Source: Haloprofundus halophilus (GTDB lineage: Archaea; Halobacteriota; Halobacteria; Halobacteriales; Haloferacaceae). From it: DNA of 64,000 bases. Shown here in pieces: positions 50,319 to 60,384 of this stretch. Made by a program: the position numbers and the translations under genes. How positions within the stretch are numbered: position 1 is the first letter of the stretch; each line of letters begins with the position of its first letter. The stretch covers positions 930,001-994,000 of the forward strand of contig NZ_QQRR01000002.1 of NCBI RefSeq assembly GCF_003439925.1, read 5' to 3'. Under the pieces are notes generated by a model, which was not told the origin of the DNA, made no database searches, and saw nothing but the letters and a program-made list of their open reading frames with translations.

Positions 50319-51746
50319 TCACGACTGTTTCTCGTCGTCAGACGCCTCGGAAGTGTCGTCGCTCTCCGACGCCGCGTCGTCGCTCTCCGAGTTCGGGGCC
50401 GCGCCGGCCGCAGAATCGCCAGCGTCGCCTTCGTTTCCGTCAGTTCCGTCAGTTCCGACGCCCCCGTTTTCGTCCGCCGCGTCGGCCCCGGTCGACCGGG
50501 GCCGGGACTGAGACTGGGACTGGCGTCGCTCGACCGGGCCCGAGACCGCTTCACCGCCGTTTGTCGGCTGGGTCGCGGCGTCCTCGACCGGGTCGCCGGG
50601 CAGCCAACTCGGGTCGACGGCGTACGGCCGAATCGGGTCGCCTGAGACGAGTTCCGGGAGGATGATGCGCGCGAAGTGGACGACGAGTACCAGCAGCACC
50701 GGCATGAGGAAGATACCGTACCAACCGAACAGCAGCGGGCCGAGGGTGTACGCGAGCATCACCGCGCCGACGTGCAGGGAGCGGCCCGAGACGTACGGTC
50801 GGAGCACGAGGTCCGGGATGGTGTCGACGACAACGAACGAGACGGCGGCGAAGGCGGCGACGAACCAGAGACCGGCGGGGTTCGACGGCGGCACCAGCGC
50901 GACGAGCGCCATGTAGATGGCGACCGGGAAGTACACCAGTTTCATCCCGACGACGGGGACGAGGCTGGCGACGCCCGCCAGCAGTCCGACGAGCGCCGCC
51001 GCGGGGATGGCGACGCCCGGCGGCGCGAACGCGTTCAACGCCGAGTACGCGATAACGGCGATAGTGCCGGTGACGGCGGCGTTGAGGATGTTACCGAAGA
51101 AGATGCTGTTGAGGTCGTTGTCGACGGCGCGGAGGTAGGCGACGGCGACGCTGTTCTCGCCGGCGATGCGCCACTCGAACCACGAGGCGAGCTTCCGGTC
51201 GTCGCGCAGCAGATAGAACGCCAGCGCGCTCATCACGAACAGGTGGATGAGCCCGATGCCGAGAAACGCGAGCGTCCCCGCCGCCGAACCCAGCGAGTCG
51301 AGCGCCGACTGGAGGTTCGAGGCCGTGAGATACTGGAGCAGATCGCCCGACAGTAGCGCTCGAACGTCCGTCAACTCCGTGAGCTGTTCGAGGACGGTCG
51401 GATCGATGCCGAGTCGTTCGGGACTGATTCCGTTGCCCGTCACCGAGCCGAGTTGCCGGACGACGATGAGCAGCGCGTACCCCACGAGCGCCAGCGCCGG
51501 CAGCACCAGCGCGAACATGGCGACGGCGGCCGCGAGACTCGGCGGATGAATCCGCTCGTCGAGTCGCCGGAAGATGGGTCGCGTCGCGTAGTAGATGAAC
51601 AGGCCGAACACGACGGTGCCGATGAACGAGTACACGACGTAGCAGAGGGCGACAGCCAGGAGGGCCGCGAGGAACCACCAGCCGAGTCGGGAGCGGTCGA
51701 AACCCAGAAGCGTCCTCGGAGCATCGACGTCCTTCTCAGTCGACAT
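50319..51746 (-). CDS. AI-2E family transporter
   Basis: A 475-aa membrane protein of the AI-2E (formerly PerM) family, with about eight hydrophobic segments between residues 18 and 370. Family features are the LLRDDRKLASWFEWRI loop and GAVMLAYTLGPLLFGWYGIF near the end of the membrane part (quoted in part: YTLGPLLFGWYGIF). The last 100 residues are a low-complexity Glu/Asp/Ser/Gln tail, certainly cytoplasmic. Known members export autoinducer-2 or act as Na+/H+ antiporters, the latter more likely in a halophile. The ATG at 51746 (MSTEKDVDAPRTLLG) is preferred. Confidence 0.92.
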   Translation of the reverse strand: MSTEKDVDAPRTLLGFDRSRLGWWFLAALLAVALCYVVYSFIGTVVFGLFIYYATRPIFRRLDERIHPPSLAAAVAMFALVLPALALVGYALLIVVRQLGSVTGNGISPERLGIDPTVLEQLTELTDVRALLSGDLLQYLTASNLQSALDSLGSAAGTLAFLGIGLIHLFVMSALAFYLLRDDRKLASWFEWRIAGENSVAVAYLRAVDNDLNSIFFGNILNAAVTGTIAVIAYSALNAFAPPGVAIPAAALVGLLAGVASLVPVVGMKLVYFPVAIYMALVALVPPSNPAGLWFVAAFAAVSFVVVDTIPDLVLRPYVSGRSLHVGAVMLAYTLGPLLFGWYGIFLMPVLLVLVVHFARIILPELVSGDPIRPYAVDPSWLPGDPVEDAATQPTNGGEAVSGPVERRQSQSQSRPRSTGADAADENGGVGTDGTDGNEGDAGDSAAGAAPNSESDDAASESDDTSEASDDEKQS

Positions 51747-51824
51747 ACCAAGAGGCTGTGTGGAGGTGACAAAAGGGTGTCGCGCCCGGAGAGTTAACAC
51801 GGGTGGTCACGTAGCAGACGGGAT

Positions 51825-53123
51825 ATGCTCTCTCTATCGGTTCTGCAGTCGGGGGGTCCGTTGCCGCCTTCGCTCGACGAGACGGTCGCCCGGCTCGTCT
51901 TAGCCGCCGCGCTGGGGCTGTTTCTGGGGTTAGAGCGCGAGTGGTCGGACAAGTCCGCCGGCATCCGAACGTTCTCGCTGACGAGTCTCGTCGCCGCGGT
52001 GTTCACTATTCTCGCTCGCGAGGAGAACCTCGGCGAGGCGTTGCTGGCCGTCGGCGGCGTGTTAGTCATCGTCCAGGGGATACTCCTCGCGGCGGAGAGT
52101 CTCCGCGACGGAGAGGACGAGGGGCTGTCGCTCACCACGTCCGTCTCGCTGCTCGTCGCCTACGGCGTCGGTGCGCTCGTCGCGTCGGGTTACGTGCTCG
52201 CGGGGGTCACCGTCGCCGTCGTCTCCTCGCTGTTGCTCGTGCTCAAACGCGAACTACACGGATTCGCGGGCGCGCTCTCGCGCGAAGAGCTTCGGTCGTC
52301 GACGGAGTTCGCCATCCTCGCGTTCGTCGTCTATCCGCTGTTGCCGCCGGGCGAGATAGACGTCTACGGCATCCCGCTGGAGCCTCGCGTCGCGTGGTTG
52401 ATGGTCGTCACCGTAGCCGGCATCGGCATCGTCAACTACGCCGTGGTCAGAAGCTACGGCAGTCGCGGCATCGCGGTCACCGGGTTCTTCGGCGGTCTCG
52501 CCTCCTCGACGGCCGTCGTCGGGACGATGCTGGACCACGTCAACCAGCGACCGGAAGCGGCGACCTACGGCGTCGCCGGGGTGTTGCTCGCCAACGCCGC
52601 GATGGCCGTTCGAAACCTCGCTATCGTTCTGCTGTTCACGCTGAACTCCTCGGGGCCGACGCTGACCACCGCCGTCGTTCCGCTCGGCGTCATCGTCGTC
52701 GGGAGCGTCGCCATCGCCGCACTCGTCGCCGATTGGAAGGCGAACGTGGAGATGGACCTCGAGAGTCCGTTCTCGCTGCAGAACGCACTCTCGTTCGGGT
52801 TCGTCTTCCTGCTCATCCTCGCGTCGGGGACGCTCGCACAGGCCGAGTTCGGGTCGACGGGGCTGTTCATCAGCGCGTTCGCCTCGGGACTCGTCTCCTC
52901 CGCGGGTGCGACCACGTCGGCCGTTCTCCTCTACCGGAGCGGAACCATCGGCGGGCCCGACGCCGTCATCGCGGTGCTGTTGGCGACCGCATCCAGCATC
53001 GTCGTCAAAGCGGCGCTGTCGGCGGCGGGACCGAAACCGTTCGCTCGGCGGGTGGCGTTCTGGAGCGTCGTCGTCCTCGTTCTCTCCGGCGTCACCACGG
53101 CGGCCGTCGCGCTGTTCGGCTGA
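51825..53123 (+). CDS. MgtC/SapB and DUF4010 family membrane protein
   Basis: A 432-aa protein with about 12 hydrophobic segments. The N-terminal 140 residues match the MgtC/SapB layout (LVLAAALGLFLGLEREWSDK, then AGIRTFSLTSLVAAVFT). The rest is the DUF4010 domain, with GFFGGLASSTAVVGTMLDH and SAGATTSAVLLYRSG, which show internal repetition. Such fused proteins are widespread and their role is uncertain; magnesium or osmotic homeostasis is suggested for MgtC relatives. It is divergent from the AI-2E gene. Confidence 0.92.
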   Translation: MLSLSVLQSGGPLPPSLDETVARLVLAAALGLFLGLEREWSDKSAGIRTFSLTSLVAAVFTILAREENLGEALLAVGGVLVIVQGILLAAESLRDGEDEGLSLTTSVSLLVAYGVGALVASGYVLAGVTVAVVSSLLLVLKRELHGFAGALSREELRSSTEFAILAFVVYPLLPPGEIDVYGIPLEPRVAWLMVVTVAGIGIVNYAVVRSYGSRGIAVTGFFGGLASSTAVVGTMLDHVNQRPEAATYGVAGVLLANAAMAVRNLAIVLLFTLNSSGPTLTTAVVPLGVIVVGSVAIAALVADWKANVEMDLESPFSLQNALSFGFVFLLILASGTLAQAEFGSTGLFISAFASGLVSSAGATTSAVLLYRSGTIGGPDAVIAVLLATASSIVVKAALSAAGPKPFARRVAFWSVVVLVLSGVTTAAVALFG

Positions 53124-53206
53124 GTCGCCCGGCGGAGGAGCCCGGGTGCAAATCTTTCCTCAATCGTAACGAATCTCTTAACATATGTCTCTCCGTACCG
53201 CGGGTC

Positions 53207-54550
53207 ATGGACCGCGAGACGGTAACCCCCAGCGTCGAAGCGATGCCCGGGCGACGCGCCCGGCAGTGGGCCGAGCGACACCGCGAACACGCCGCCCCGA
53301 GCACGTACGTCTACGACTTCGTCTGGGACACCTCCGCCCCGGCGGAGGGTCCGTTCTGCACCGACGTCGACGGCAACGTCCTCTTGGACTTCACGAGCCA
53401 CGTCGCCGCCGCGCCGCTCGGGTACAACAACCCGAAGATCATGGAGCCGATGTCGGAGTTCGACCTCGTCGACCCGCTCAAAATCGCCGGACAGGACTTC
53501 TACGCCTCCAGCGGCCACGAGTTCGACGACGACCCGCTGCCGGGTCCGGCGGGGCTGATGGAGCGCCTCGTCGATGCCACCGACCACTACGGGATGGACA
53601 CCGTCTTCCTCTCGAACTCCGGCGCCGAAGCCGTCGAGAACGCCATCAAAATCAGCTACGACCACGCCGACGGCGGCAAGTACGGCATCACCTTCGACGG
53701 CGCGTTCCACGGGCGGACGCTGGGCGCACTCTCCCTGAACCGCTCGAAAGAGGTCTACCGGCGGAAGTTCCCCGAGATATCGGGCGTCCACGACATGCCC
53801 TACTGCGACGACCGAACCTGTTCGGAGGATAGCTGTTCCTGCGGCTTCTTCGTCGACGGCACTTCCCGACTCCGCGAGAAACTCCACCCCAAGCGCGGCC
53901 ACATCAACCCCGAGGAGCTCTCCTACATCATCCTCGAACCGATTCAGGGCGAGGGCGGCTACCGCATCCCGAGCGACGCGTTCATGCGGGAGCTCGCCGA
54001 CCTCGTCGACGAGTACGACATCACGCTCGTCGCCGACGAGATTCAGTCCGGCGTGGGCCGGACCGGGAAGATGTGGGGGTCGGACCACTTCCCCATCGAA
54101 CCGGACGTCATCACCGCCGCGAAGTCGCTGCGCGTCGGCGCGACCATCTCGAAGGAGGAGATATTCCCCGCCGAGAAGAGTCGAATCTCCTCGACGTGGG
54201 GTGCGGGTGACATCATCGCCTCGCTGCAGGGCGCGCTCACGCTCGACGCCATCGAGGAGTACGACCTGATGGACAACGCCGTCGTGCGCGGCGAGCAGTT
54301 CCTCGAGACGCTGGCCGACGCCGACCTGCCGGGCGTCGAAGACCTCCGCGGGAAGGGACTGATGCTCGCCGTCGAGTTCGAGACGAAAGAACACCGCGAC
54401 GCGGTGCAGGAGGCGGCACTGAAGCGCGGCCTGCTCACGCTCTCGTGCGGGTACAAGGTGCTTCGAATCCTGCCGCCGCTCGACGTGACCGAGCGCGAGA
54501 TTTCGCTCGGCTGCGACCTGCTCTGTGAGGCCATCGAAGCGACGGCCTGA
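53207..54550 (+). CDS. Class III aminotransferase
   Basis: A 447-aa PLP-dependent aminotransferase of subgroup III (GABA, ornithine or diamine type). Key residues are the SNSGAEAVENAIKISY substrate motif at 136-151, the PLP-binding aspartate in VADEIQSGVGRTG, and the PLP lysine K306 in ITAAKSLRVG. A cysteine cluster, CDDRTCSEDSCSC (200-212), sits in the middle as an insertion and may bind metal or form disulfides. The start is ATG 53207 (MDRETVTPSVEAMPGRRARQ), with TTAACATAT nearby as TATA. Its substrate is not predictable from the local context. Confidence 0.93.
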   Translation: MDRETVTPSVEAMPGRRARQWAERHREHAAPSTYVYDFVWDTSAPAEGPFCTDVDGNVLLDFTSHVAAAPLGYNNPKIMEPMSEFDLVDPLKIAGQDFYASSGHEFDDDPLPGPAGLMERLVDATDHYGMDTVFLSNSGAEAVENAIKISYDHADGGKYGITFDGAFHGRTLGALSLNRSKEVYRRKFPEISGVHDMPYCDDRTCSEDSCSCGFFVDGTSRLREKLHPKRGHINPEELSYIILEPIQGEGGYRIPSDAFMRELADLVDEYDITLVADEIQSGVGRTGKMWGSDHFPIEPDVITAAKSLRVGATISKEEIFPAEKSRISSTWGAGDIIASLQGALTLDAIEEYDLMDNAVVRGEQFLETLADADLPGVEDLRGKGLMLAVEFETKEHRDAVQEAALKRGLLTLSCGYKVLRILPPLDVTEREISLGCDLLCEAIEATA

Positions 54551-54643
54551 GCGGGTAGCGGTCGGACGAGAGACCGACCACCGACGCAGCGCGCCGCGCA
54601 GTCCGGAGAGCATCTTTCCGAACGCGGGGCGAACGGTTACCCG

Positions 54644-55636
54644 ATGGCAGACGGAGCTCGGCCCGCGACCGGAGAAAGCGGATATCGTCGTATAGCGGAC
54701 TGGTTACTGCTAGAGGGGAATCGCCTCTCTATCGCCGGCGGTGTCCTGTTACTGACGCTCGGCGGGTTTCTCGCGGTTCTCCTCCCGTTCGGCCCGTCGT
54801 CGGTCCGGCCGGGGAGTCCGATGTACTTCCTCTACAGCTCGCTTCTCACGGGGGACCTAACGCTACTCACGGTCGTGCTATCGATCAACCAACTGGTTCT
54901 CTCGCGCGAGCTCGGAGAACCGGGGACGCTGCGAAAGCGCATCAACGAGACGCTGAGCTATCGACACGACGTCGAGGAGTTGGTGGGCGCGTCGACGAGT
55001 CCGAAGTCGCCGTCGGGCTTCCTCCACCTACTCCATCGGAGCCTCGAAGCGCAAGCGGGCGAACTCGCGGCACTGACCGACCGAGTCGACGACGCACAGG
55101 CCCGGCGACGACTTCGGTCACTCAGCGACTCGCTCGAACGCGACGCACAAGCGGTGAGCCGGACGCTGGACGGCGAAGACGGGAGTATCTTCTCCGTGAT
55201 GTCCGCGACGGTGTCGACGACTCACGCGGACCAGCTCCAGACGATAGCCGGCTTGCAGAGCGGTGACGCCGACCCGGTCACCGACGAACTTCTGCGTCAC
55301 CTCGACCGCATCGAGGCGACCTTGCTGCAGATCGACGTGGCGCGCAAGTACTTCAGGACGGTGTACGTCCAGAAGGAACTGGCCTATCTGTCGCGGATTC
55401 TCCTGTACATCGGCGTCCCCGCCATCGTCGGGAGCGGTCTCGCTCTCGTTCTCTACAACGCAAACACGGTCGCCGCCGTGCCGTCGACGTTGTTCGTCGG
55501 CGCGGTCACTGTCACGTTCGTCCTCGGATTCGCCCCGCTGGCGGTTCTTTTCGCGTTCGTCCTCCGACTGGCGTGGGTCGCCCAGCAAACCGCGACTGTC
55601 CCTCCATACGACACCGAGTCGAGCTATCGACTGTAG
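54644..55636 (+). CDS. Four-helix membrane protein of unknown function
   Basis: A 330-aa protein with two N-terminal helices (about 30-52 and 65-85), a 150-residue soluble middle domain rich in charged helices (LSRELGEPGTLRKRINETLS onward), and two C-terminal helices (about 255-275 and 282-305). The layout of paired helices around a cytoplasmic domain is like haloarchaeal hypothetical membrane proteins; I do not recognise a family. It begins 93 nt after the aminotransferase on the same strand. It could form a complex with the transporter genes nearby, but nothing shows this. Confidence 0.8.
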   Translation: MADGARPATGESGYRRIADWLLLEGNRLSIAGGVLLLTLGGFLAVLLPFGPSSVRPGSPMYFLYSSLLTGDLTLLTVVLSINQLVLSRELGEPGTLRKRINETLSYRHDVEELVGASTSPKSPSGFLHLLHRSLEAQAGELAALTDRVDDAQARRRLRSLSDSLERDAQAVSRTLDGEDGSIFSVMSATVSTTHADQLQTIAGLQSGDADPVTDELLRHLDRIEATLLQIDVARKYFRTVYVQKELAYLSRILLYIGVPAIVGSGLALVLYNANTVAAVPSTLFVGAVTVTFVLGFAPLAVLFAFVLRLAWVAQQTATVPPYDTESSYRL

Positions 55637-55741
55637 TCGACTCCGCTGGACGTGAGACGCGGTCGACATCGTCGCCTCGTCACGGGGACGCTCGCGGGCG
55701 ACGTCGTCGCCTCGCCGCGGGGACGCCGCGGTCGACGCCGC

Positions 55742-57256
55742 CTACTCGTACGTCACGGTACGAGCCATCCCTGCCTCGAGGTGGTAGAGGTTGTGGCAGT
55801 GGAACAGCCAGTCTCCGGGGTTGTCGGCGACGAAGTCGAACGTGACCTCCCCCATGTGACCCGGAACGATGACGGTGTCCTTGACCGCGTCACCGACCTG
55901 GAAGAAGTGTCCGTGGAGGTGCATGGGGTGGATGACCGGACTGCGGTTCACCATGCGGACTCGGACGTGCTCGCCCGCTCGGACGGGGAGCGGATCCGCG
56001 TCGGGGTACGCCTGCCCGTCGATGAGCCACCGGTCCGACCCACGTCCGGCCGAGAGCGTGAGGTCGAAAGTTCGGTCCGGACTGCCGCTGACGCCTTCCA
56101 GCGGCGAGACCGCCTGCAGGTCGTCGTACGTCAACCGACGCCCTTCCGACGACGGGGTCGCCGGTCGGCCGGACGAGTCGCTTCCCTCGTACGCCAGCAC
56201 CGCTCGCGCCGGGGTTTCGTCGCCGTCGATGGCGTCGGCGCGCATCTCCCACCGCCCCGGTTCGTCGGCTTCGACGATCGCGTCGTAGCGTTCGCCGGAA
56301 CCGAAGACGAACGAGTCGACGGAGACCGGTTCGACCGGGCGCCCGTCGGCGTGCGTGACGGTGAGCGGATGACCGGCGACGCGCACCCGGAAGGCCGTCG
56401 CACTACTGGCGTTGATGAACCGAAATCGGACGCGTTCGCCCTCTCTGACGGCGAAGCTCCGGGGGTCGTCGGGCAATCGCCCGTCGACGAGAAGACCGGC
56501 ATACGGCGGCCGTCTGTCCGCCATCGGATCTCCCATCCCGCCGGGGCCGCCGCCACCCATCCCACCGGGGCCACCGCCGCCCATCCCGCCGGGACCGCCG
56601 CCGTCGGTTCCGTCCTGGTTGCCGCCACCGCCAGGCCCAGCGCCGGAGTCGATATCGGACAGCGGCTGCGGTGCTTCGTCGAGGTAATCGTCGACCACGA
56701 CGGTGTACTCGCGGTCGTAGTCCACGTGTGGGTCTCGTTCCTCGACGACGAGCGGAGCGAGGAGTCCGCGGTCGAGTTGGAGACCGACGTGACTGTGAAA
56801 GAAGTACGTCCCGGCGGGTTCCGCGCGGAACTTGTACGTGAACGAGTCGCCGGAGTCGACCGGCTGCTGGGTGACGTTCGGGACGCCGTCCATCGCGTTC
56901 GCCACGGGGACGCCGTGCCAGTGAATGGTCGTCGACTCCGGGAGCCCGTTGGTCAGTTCGACTTCGATTACCTCCCCCTCGGTCGCCCGAAGTTCGGGTC
57001 CGGGAAACTCGCCGTTGTAGAGCCAGTTCTCGGCTGACGCGTCTGCTCCCGGTTTCACGGTACCGGGTGCGGCTCGCAACGCAGCCGTCACGTCGGCGGG
57101 TTCCGAAGGGGGCGAACGCGGCGTCGCCGACGGCGAGTCGTCGGCACTCGACGAGACGCCCGCCTCGGAACAACCGGCGAGACCGGCCGCACCGACGCCG
57201 CCCAGTAGCTGGAGAAACCGCCGCCGAGCGGTCGACGAGTGCTCTCGTTCGTTCAC
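55742..57256 (-). CDS. Multicopper oxidase with Tat signal and Gly-rich insertion
   Basis: A 504-aa multicopper oxidase exported by the Tat pathway: ARRRFLQLLGG precedes a lipobox-like LAGC (Cys 29), so it is likely a lipoprotein outside the cell. Copper ligands are HWH (112-114), HSH (154-156), HPMHLHGHF near 440 and HCH...H...M (486-497). A Gly/Met/Pro-rich repeat, GGPGGMGG in three copies, occupies about 219-241, a possible Cu(I)-binding loop like that of CueO. It overlaps the DUF302 gene by 4 nt and is divergent from the CopB ATPase. It probably oxidises Cu(I) or organic substrates. Confidence 0.95.
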   Translation of the reverse strand: MNEREHSSTARRRFLQLLGGVGAAGLAGCSEAGVSSSADDSPSATPRSPPSEPADVTAALRAAPGTVKPGADASAENWLYNGEFPGPELRATEGEVIEVELTNGLPESTTIHWHGVPVANAMDGVPNVTQQPVDSGDSFTYKFRAEPAGTYFFHSHVGLQLDRGLLAPLVVEERDPHVDYDREYTVVVDDYLDEAPQPLSDIDSGAGPGGGGNQDGTDGGGPGGMGGGGPGGMGGGGPGGMGDPMADRRPPYAGLLVDGRLPDDPRSFAVREGERVRFRFINASSATAFRVRVAGHPLTVTHADGRPVEPVSVDSFVFGSGERYDAIVEADEPGRWEMRADAIDGDETPARAVLAYEGSDSSGRPATPSSEGRRLTYDDLQAVSPLEGVSGSPDRTFDLTLSAGRGSDRWLIDGQAYPDADPLPVRAGEHVRVRMVNRSPVIHPMHLHGHFFQVGDAVKDTVIVPGHMGEVTFDFVADNPGDWLFHCHNLYHLEAGMARTVTYE

Positions 57257-57639
57257 AGTGCGTCGAGAACCCGCTCGAATCGGTCGGACACCTCTTCGGA
57301 AATCGGGTCGAGATCGGAGTTGTCGGCGATTTCGAGCAACCGGGTTGGGTCGATGGCGCTCACGACGACGTCCTCGTCGTCGGTTTCGTAGACGACCACG
57401 TTACACGGCAGGAGCGCGCCCAACTCGATTTCGTCTTCGAGCCCTTCGCGGGCGAGTTTCGGGCTGCACGCGCCGAGGATTCGATACCGACGGAACTCCT
57501 CGTCGAGTTTCTCAGCGAACGTCGCTCGAACGTCGATATCGCAGAGGACGCCGAACCCTTCGTCCCCGAGGGCGGCTATCGTCTCTTCGACGGTCTCGTC
57601 GAACTCGCCGTCGACTCGCTTCTGCAGAGTGTATCCCAT
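57253..57639 (-). CDS. DUF302 protein coupled to multicopper oxidase
   Basis: A 128-aa DUF302 protein, starting MGYTLQKRVDGEFDETVEET. The family feature is a beta-alpha-beta-like fold with ACSPKLAREGLEDEIELGAL and LPCNVVVYE (Cys near residue 89), here with the Cys and a second in GVLCDID and GACSPK. DUF302 proteins often stand by copper or thiol redox genes. The stop overlaps the multicopper oxidase ATG (ATGA), so the two are translated together. The ATG at 57639 is preferred over an upstream GTG. A role as a metal chaperone is inference from context. Confidence 0.9.
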   Translation of the reverse strand: MGYTLQKRVDGEFDETVEETIAALGDEGFGVLCDIDVRATFAEKLDEEFRRYRILGACSPKLAREGLEDEIELGALLPCNVVVYETDDEDVVVSAIDPTRLLEIADNSDLDPISEEVSDRFERVLDAL

Positions 57640-57990
57640 ACCGTACAATAACGACACCGCCGCTGATTACTGTTCGGGGAAGCTCCCGAAAGCGAATATC
57701 ATCGATACGTGAACCTACAGGCTCTGTCCGACGATTTTCTGCCCGGTCGACGCTTCGGGAACGGTCGTCGGTAGACAAGTGAAAGGTACGAATCAATCAA
57801 TATCTGTCGGCGAAGGCGGGGCGTCGAAACCGCGTTTCGCCGAAGTCGAGTCGAGTGCCCCCCGAGTAGTCGCTGGCAACGCGGTTACGGACATCCGGTA
57901 TCCGAAACGGACAACGTCTGCGACAGTCGGGAGCCGACACAAAATGTCAATCAGTGTCGCGGTCGTATCTCGGCGAACGAGGATGACGCC
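57640..57990. other. Divergent promoter region DUF302-MCO / CopB
   Basis: No gene seen in these 351 nt. A perfect short dyad GACA-N5-TGTC (57936-57948) lies 43 nt before the CopB ATG, overlapping AT-rich CAAAATG, and may be a metal-regulator site. Direct copies of CAATCAAT-like sequence occur near 57790-57800. The MCO side shows weak TATA candidates only. Confidence 0.45.
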
Positions 57991-60384
57991 ATGGGCGACC
58001 ACCACAACTCGAAGAACGGAGAGGCACCCGACCGCACTGACCATGGTACCCACACCAACGAGGGAGGCACAGACAGTGCGCAGGAGACGGCCGACGAGCG
58101 GAGGGACCGACGCGTAGAACAGTCGCTCCTCGAAGAGGAGGCCGACGCCGAGGCTGGCGAAGCCGAGAAATCGGTCGAACGCCGGGGAGAGAGATCCGAC
58201 CACGGCGACCGCGGAGGGCACAAGGGCCACGGTGACGACAGCGACCACGATGGCGATGGCGGCCACGGCGACCACGATGGCGATGGCGGCCACGGCGACC
58301 ACGGCGGGATGCACGCCGGCCACGAGCAGATGTTTCGCCGCCGCTTTTTCGTCTCGACCCTGCTCTCGATTCCGGTGCTTCTCTACAGCGAGACGCTCCA
58401 GCAGTGGCTCGGGTTCTCGGTGCCGGCGTTCCCCGGCAGCGAGTGGATAAACCCGGTGTTCGCCATCGTCGTCTTCGCCTACGGGGGCGTCCCGTTCCTC
58501 CGGATGGCTGTGCCCGAACTGCGCGACCGCTCGCCGGGGATGATGACGCTCATCTCGATGGCCATCAGCGTCGCGTTCGTCTACAGCCTCGCGAGCGTCG
58601 TCTTTCCGACGACTACGGCGTTCTTCTGGGAACTCGTGACGCTCATCGATATCATGCTGCTCGGTCACTGGATAGAGATGCGCAGTGTTCGCCGTGCGTC
58701 GAGCGCGCTCGACGAACTCGCCAGACTGATCCCCGACACCGCCGAGCGAATCGCCGAGAGCGGCGACACCGAGGAGGTCCCCGTGAGCGACCTCTCCGAG
58801 GGTGACCTCGTGCTCGTCCGCCCCGGCGCGAACGTCCCCGCCGACGGCGTCGTCGAGGAGGGCGACTCCGACGTGAACGAGGCGATGATCACGGGCGAGT
58901 CGCGGCCGGTCTCGAAAGAGCCGGGCGACGGGGTCATCGGCGGCACCGTCAACGGCGACGGGAGTCTCCGAGTCCGAATCACGGCCACCGGAGAAGAGAC
59001 GGCGCTCGCCGGAATCATGCGACTCGTCGAAGAGGCGCAGGGGAGTAAATCCAAGACGCAGGTACTCGCCGACCGGGCAGCGGGGTGGTTGTTCTACGTC
59101 GCGGTCGCCTCGGCGGCCGTCACCGCCGTGGCGTGGACGCTCGCCACCTCGTTCGGTAGTCCCGTCATCGAACGCGCGGTCACAGTGCTCGTCATCGCCT
59201 GTCCGCACGCGCTCGGTCTGGCGATTCCGCTCGTCGTCGCCATCAACACGTCGCTGGCGGCGCGAAACGGGATGCTCGTCCGCGACCGCATCGCCATGGA
59301 GCAGGCGCGCGAACTCGACACGGTCGTCTTCGACAAGACCGGGACGCTCACCAAGGGCGAACAGGGAGTCGTGGACGTCGCGACCACCGGTGACCTCACC
59401 GAAGACGAGGCGTTCGCGCTCGCCGCGGCCGTCGAAGGCGACTCCGAGCACATGATCGCGCAGGCCATCCGCGACGCGGCCGACGAACGCGGCGTCGACG
59501 CGCGAACTGCGACGGGGTTCGAGGCGCTCAAGGGGCGCGGCGTCCGCGCGACGGTCGACGGAGAGACGGTCTACGTCGGCGGGCCGAACCTCCTCTCGAA
59601 ACTCGACGGGGACATTCCGTCGAACCTCGACGAGTTCGCCGATAGAGCGGGGAGAAACGCCCAGACCGTCGTCTATCTGGTCCGCGAGGGTGACCGAAGT
59701 GAACCCTCGAACGAACGAACGAGAGCGGAGCGACACGCGAGCAGCGAGGCTACCCCCGTCGCTGCCTTCGCGCTCGCCGACGTCGTTCGCGAGGAGAGTT
59801 ACCAGGTCGTCGACGCGCTGCACGAACTCGGCGTCGAAGTGGCGATGCTGACCGGCGACTCCGAGGACGTCGCCCGGGCCGTCGCCGACGAACTCGGCAT
59901 CGACACCGTCTTCGCCGAGGTGCTACCCGAGGACAAAGACGAGAAAATCGGCGAACTCCAGAGCGAGGGCAAACTCGTCGCGATGGTCGGCGACGGCGTG
60001 AACGACGCACCCGCGCTCGCGCGCGCCGACGTCGGTATCGCCATCGGGAGCGGGACGGACGTCGCGGTGCAGTCGGCGGACGTCATCCTTGTCCAGAACA
60101 ACCCGCTCGACGTCGTCCGCCTCGTCAAACTCAGCAGGGCGAGCTACCGAAAGATGCAGCAGAACCTCGTCTGGGCGGCGGGCTACAACGTGTTCGCCAT
60201 CCCGCTGGCGGCGGGGATTCTCGCACCGGTCGGCATCCTTCTATCGCCCGCGGTCGGCGCGCTCCTCATGTCGCTTAGCACAGTCATCGTCGCCATCAAC
60301 GCGCAGCTCCTCCGGCGGGTGGACCTGAATCTGCCGGCGCTTCCCGGCGGCTCGCCGTCGCCGAGTCCCCGACCGGCGGACTGA
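57991..60384 (+). CDS. copB: CopB-type P1B-3 copper-transporting ATPase
   Basis: A 797-aa P-type ATPase that exports copper (or silver) with ATP. The transmembrane metal site is CPH (404-406) in [12 protein letters not shown], the P1B-3 (CopB) variant rather than CPC. TGES is at 301-304, phosphorylation motif DKTGTLT starts at D448, and GDGVNDAP lies near 670. The first 120 residues are His/Asp/Gly-rich ([15 protein letters not shown]), a metal-binding tail, with no CxxC domain. Between about 570 and 592 a hydrophilic in-frame insertion ([17 protein letters not shown]) interrupts the P domain. It is divergent from the multicopper oxidase operon, forming a copper-resistance module. Confidence 0.96.
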   Translation: MGDHHNSKNGEAPDRTDHGTHTNEGGTDSAQETADERRDRRVEQSLLEEEADAEAGEAEKSVERRGERSDHGDRGGHKGHGDDSDHDGDGGHGDHDGDGGHGDHGGMHAGHEQMFRRRFFVSTLLSIPVLLYSETLQQWLGFSVPAFPGSEWINPVFAIVVFAYGGVPFLRMAVPELRDRSPGMMTLISMAISVAFVYSLASVVFPTTTAFFWELVTLIDIMLLGHWIEMRSVRRASSALDELARLIPDTAERIAESGDTEEVPVSDLSEGDLVLVRPGANVPADGVVEEGDSDVNEAMITGESRPVSKEPGDGVIGGTVNGDGSLRVRITATGEETALAGIMRLVEEAQGSKSKTQVLADRAAGWLFYVAVASAAVTAVAWTLATSFGSPVIERAVTVLVIACPHALGLAIPLVVAINTSLAARNGMLVRDRIAMEQARELDTVVFDKTGTLTKGEQGVVDVATTGDLTEDEAFALAAAVEGDSEHMIAQAIRDAADERGVDARTATGFEALKGRGVRATVDGETVYVGGPNLLSKLDGDIPSNLDEFADRAGRNAQTVVYLVREGDRSEPSNERTRAERHASSEATPVAAFALADVVREESYQVVDALHELGVEVAMLTGDSEDVARAVADELGIDTVFAEVLPEDKDEKIGELQSEGKLVAMVGDGVNDAPALARADVGIAIGSGTDVAVQSADVILVQNNPLDVVRLVKLSRASYRKMQQNLVWAAGYNVFAIPLAAGILAPVGILLSPAVGALLMSLSTVIVAINAQLLRRVDLNLPALPGGSPSPSPRPAD

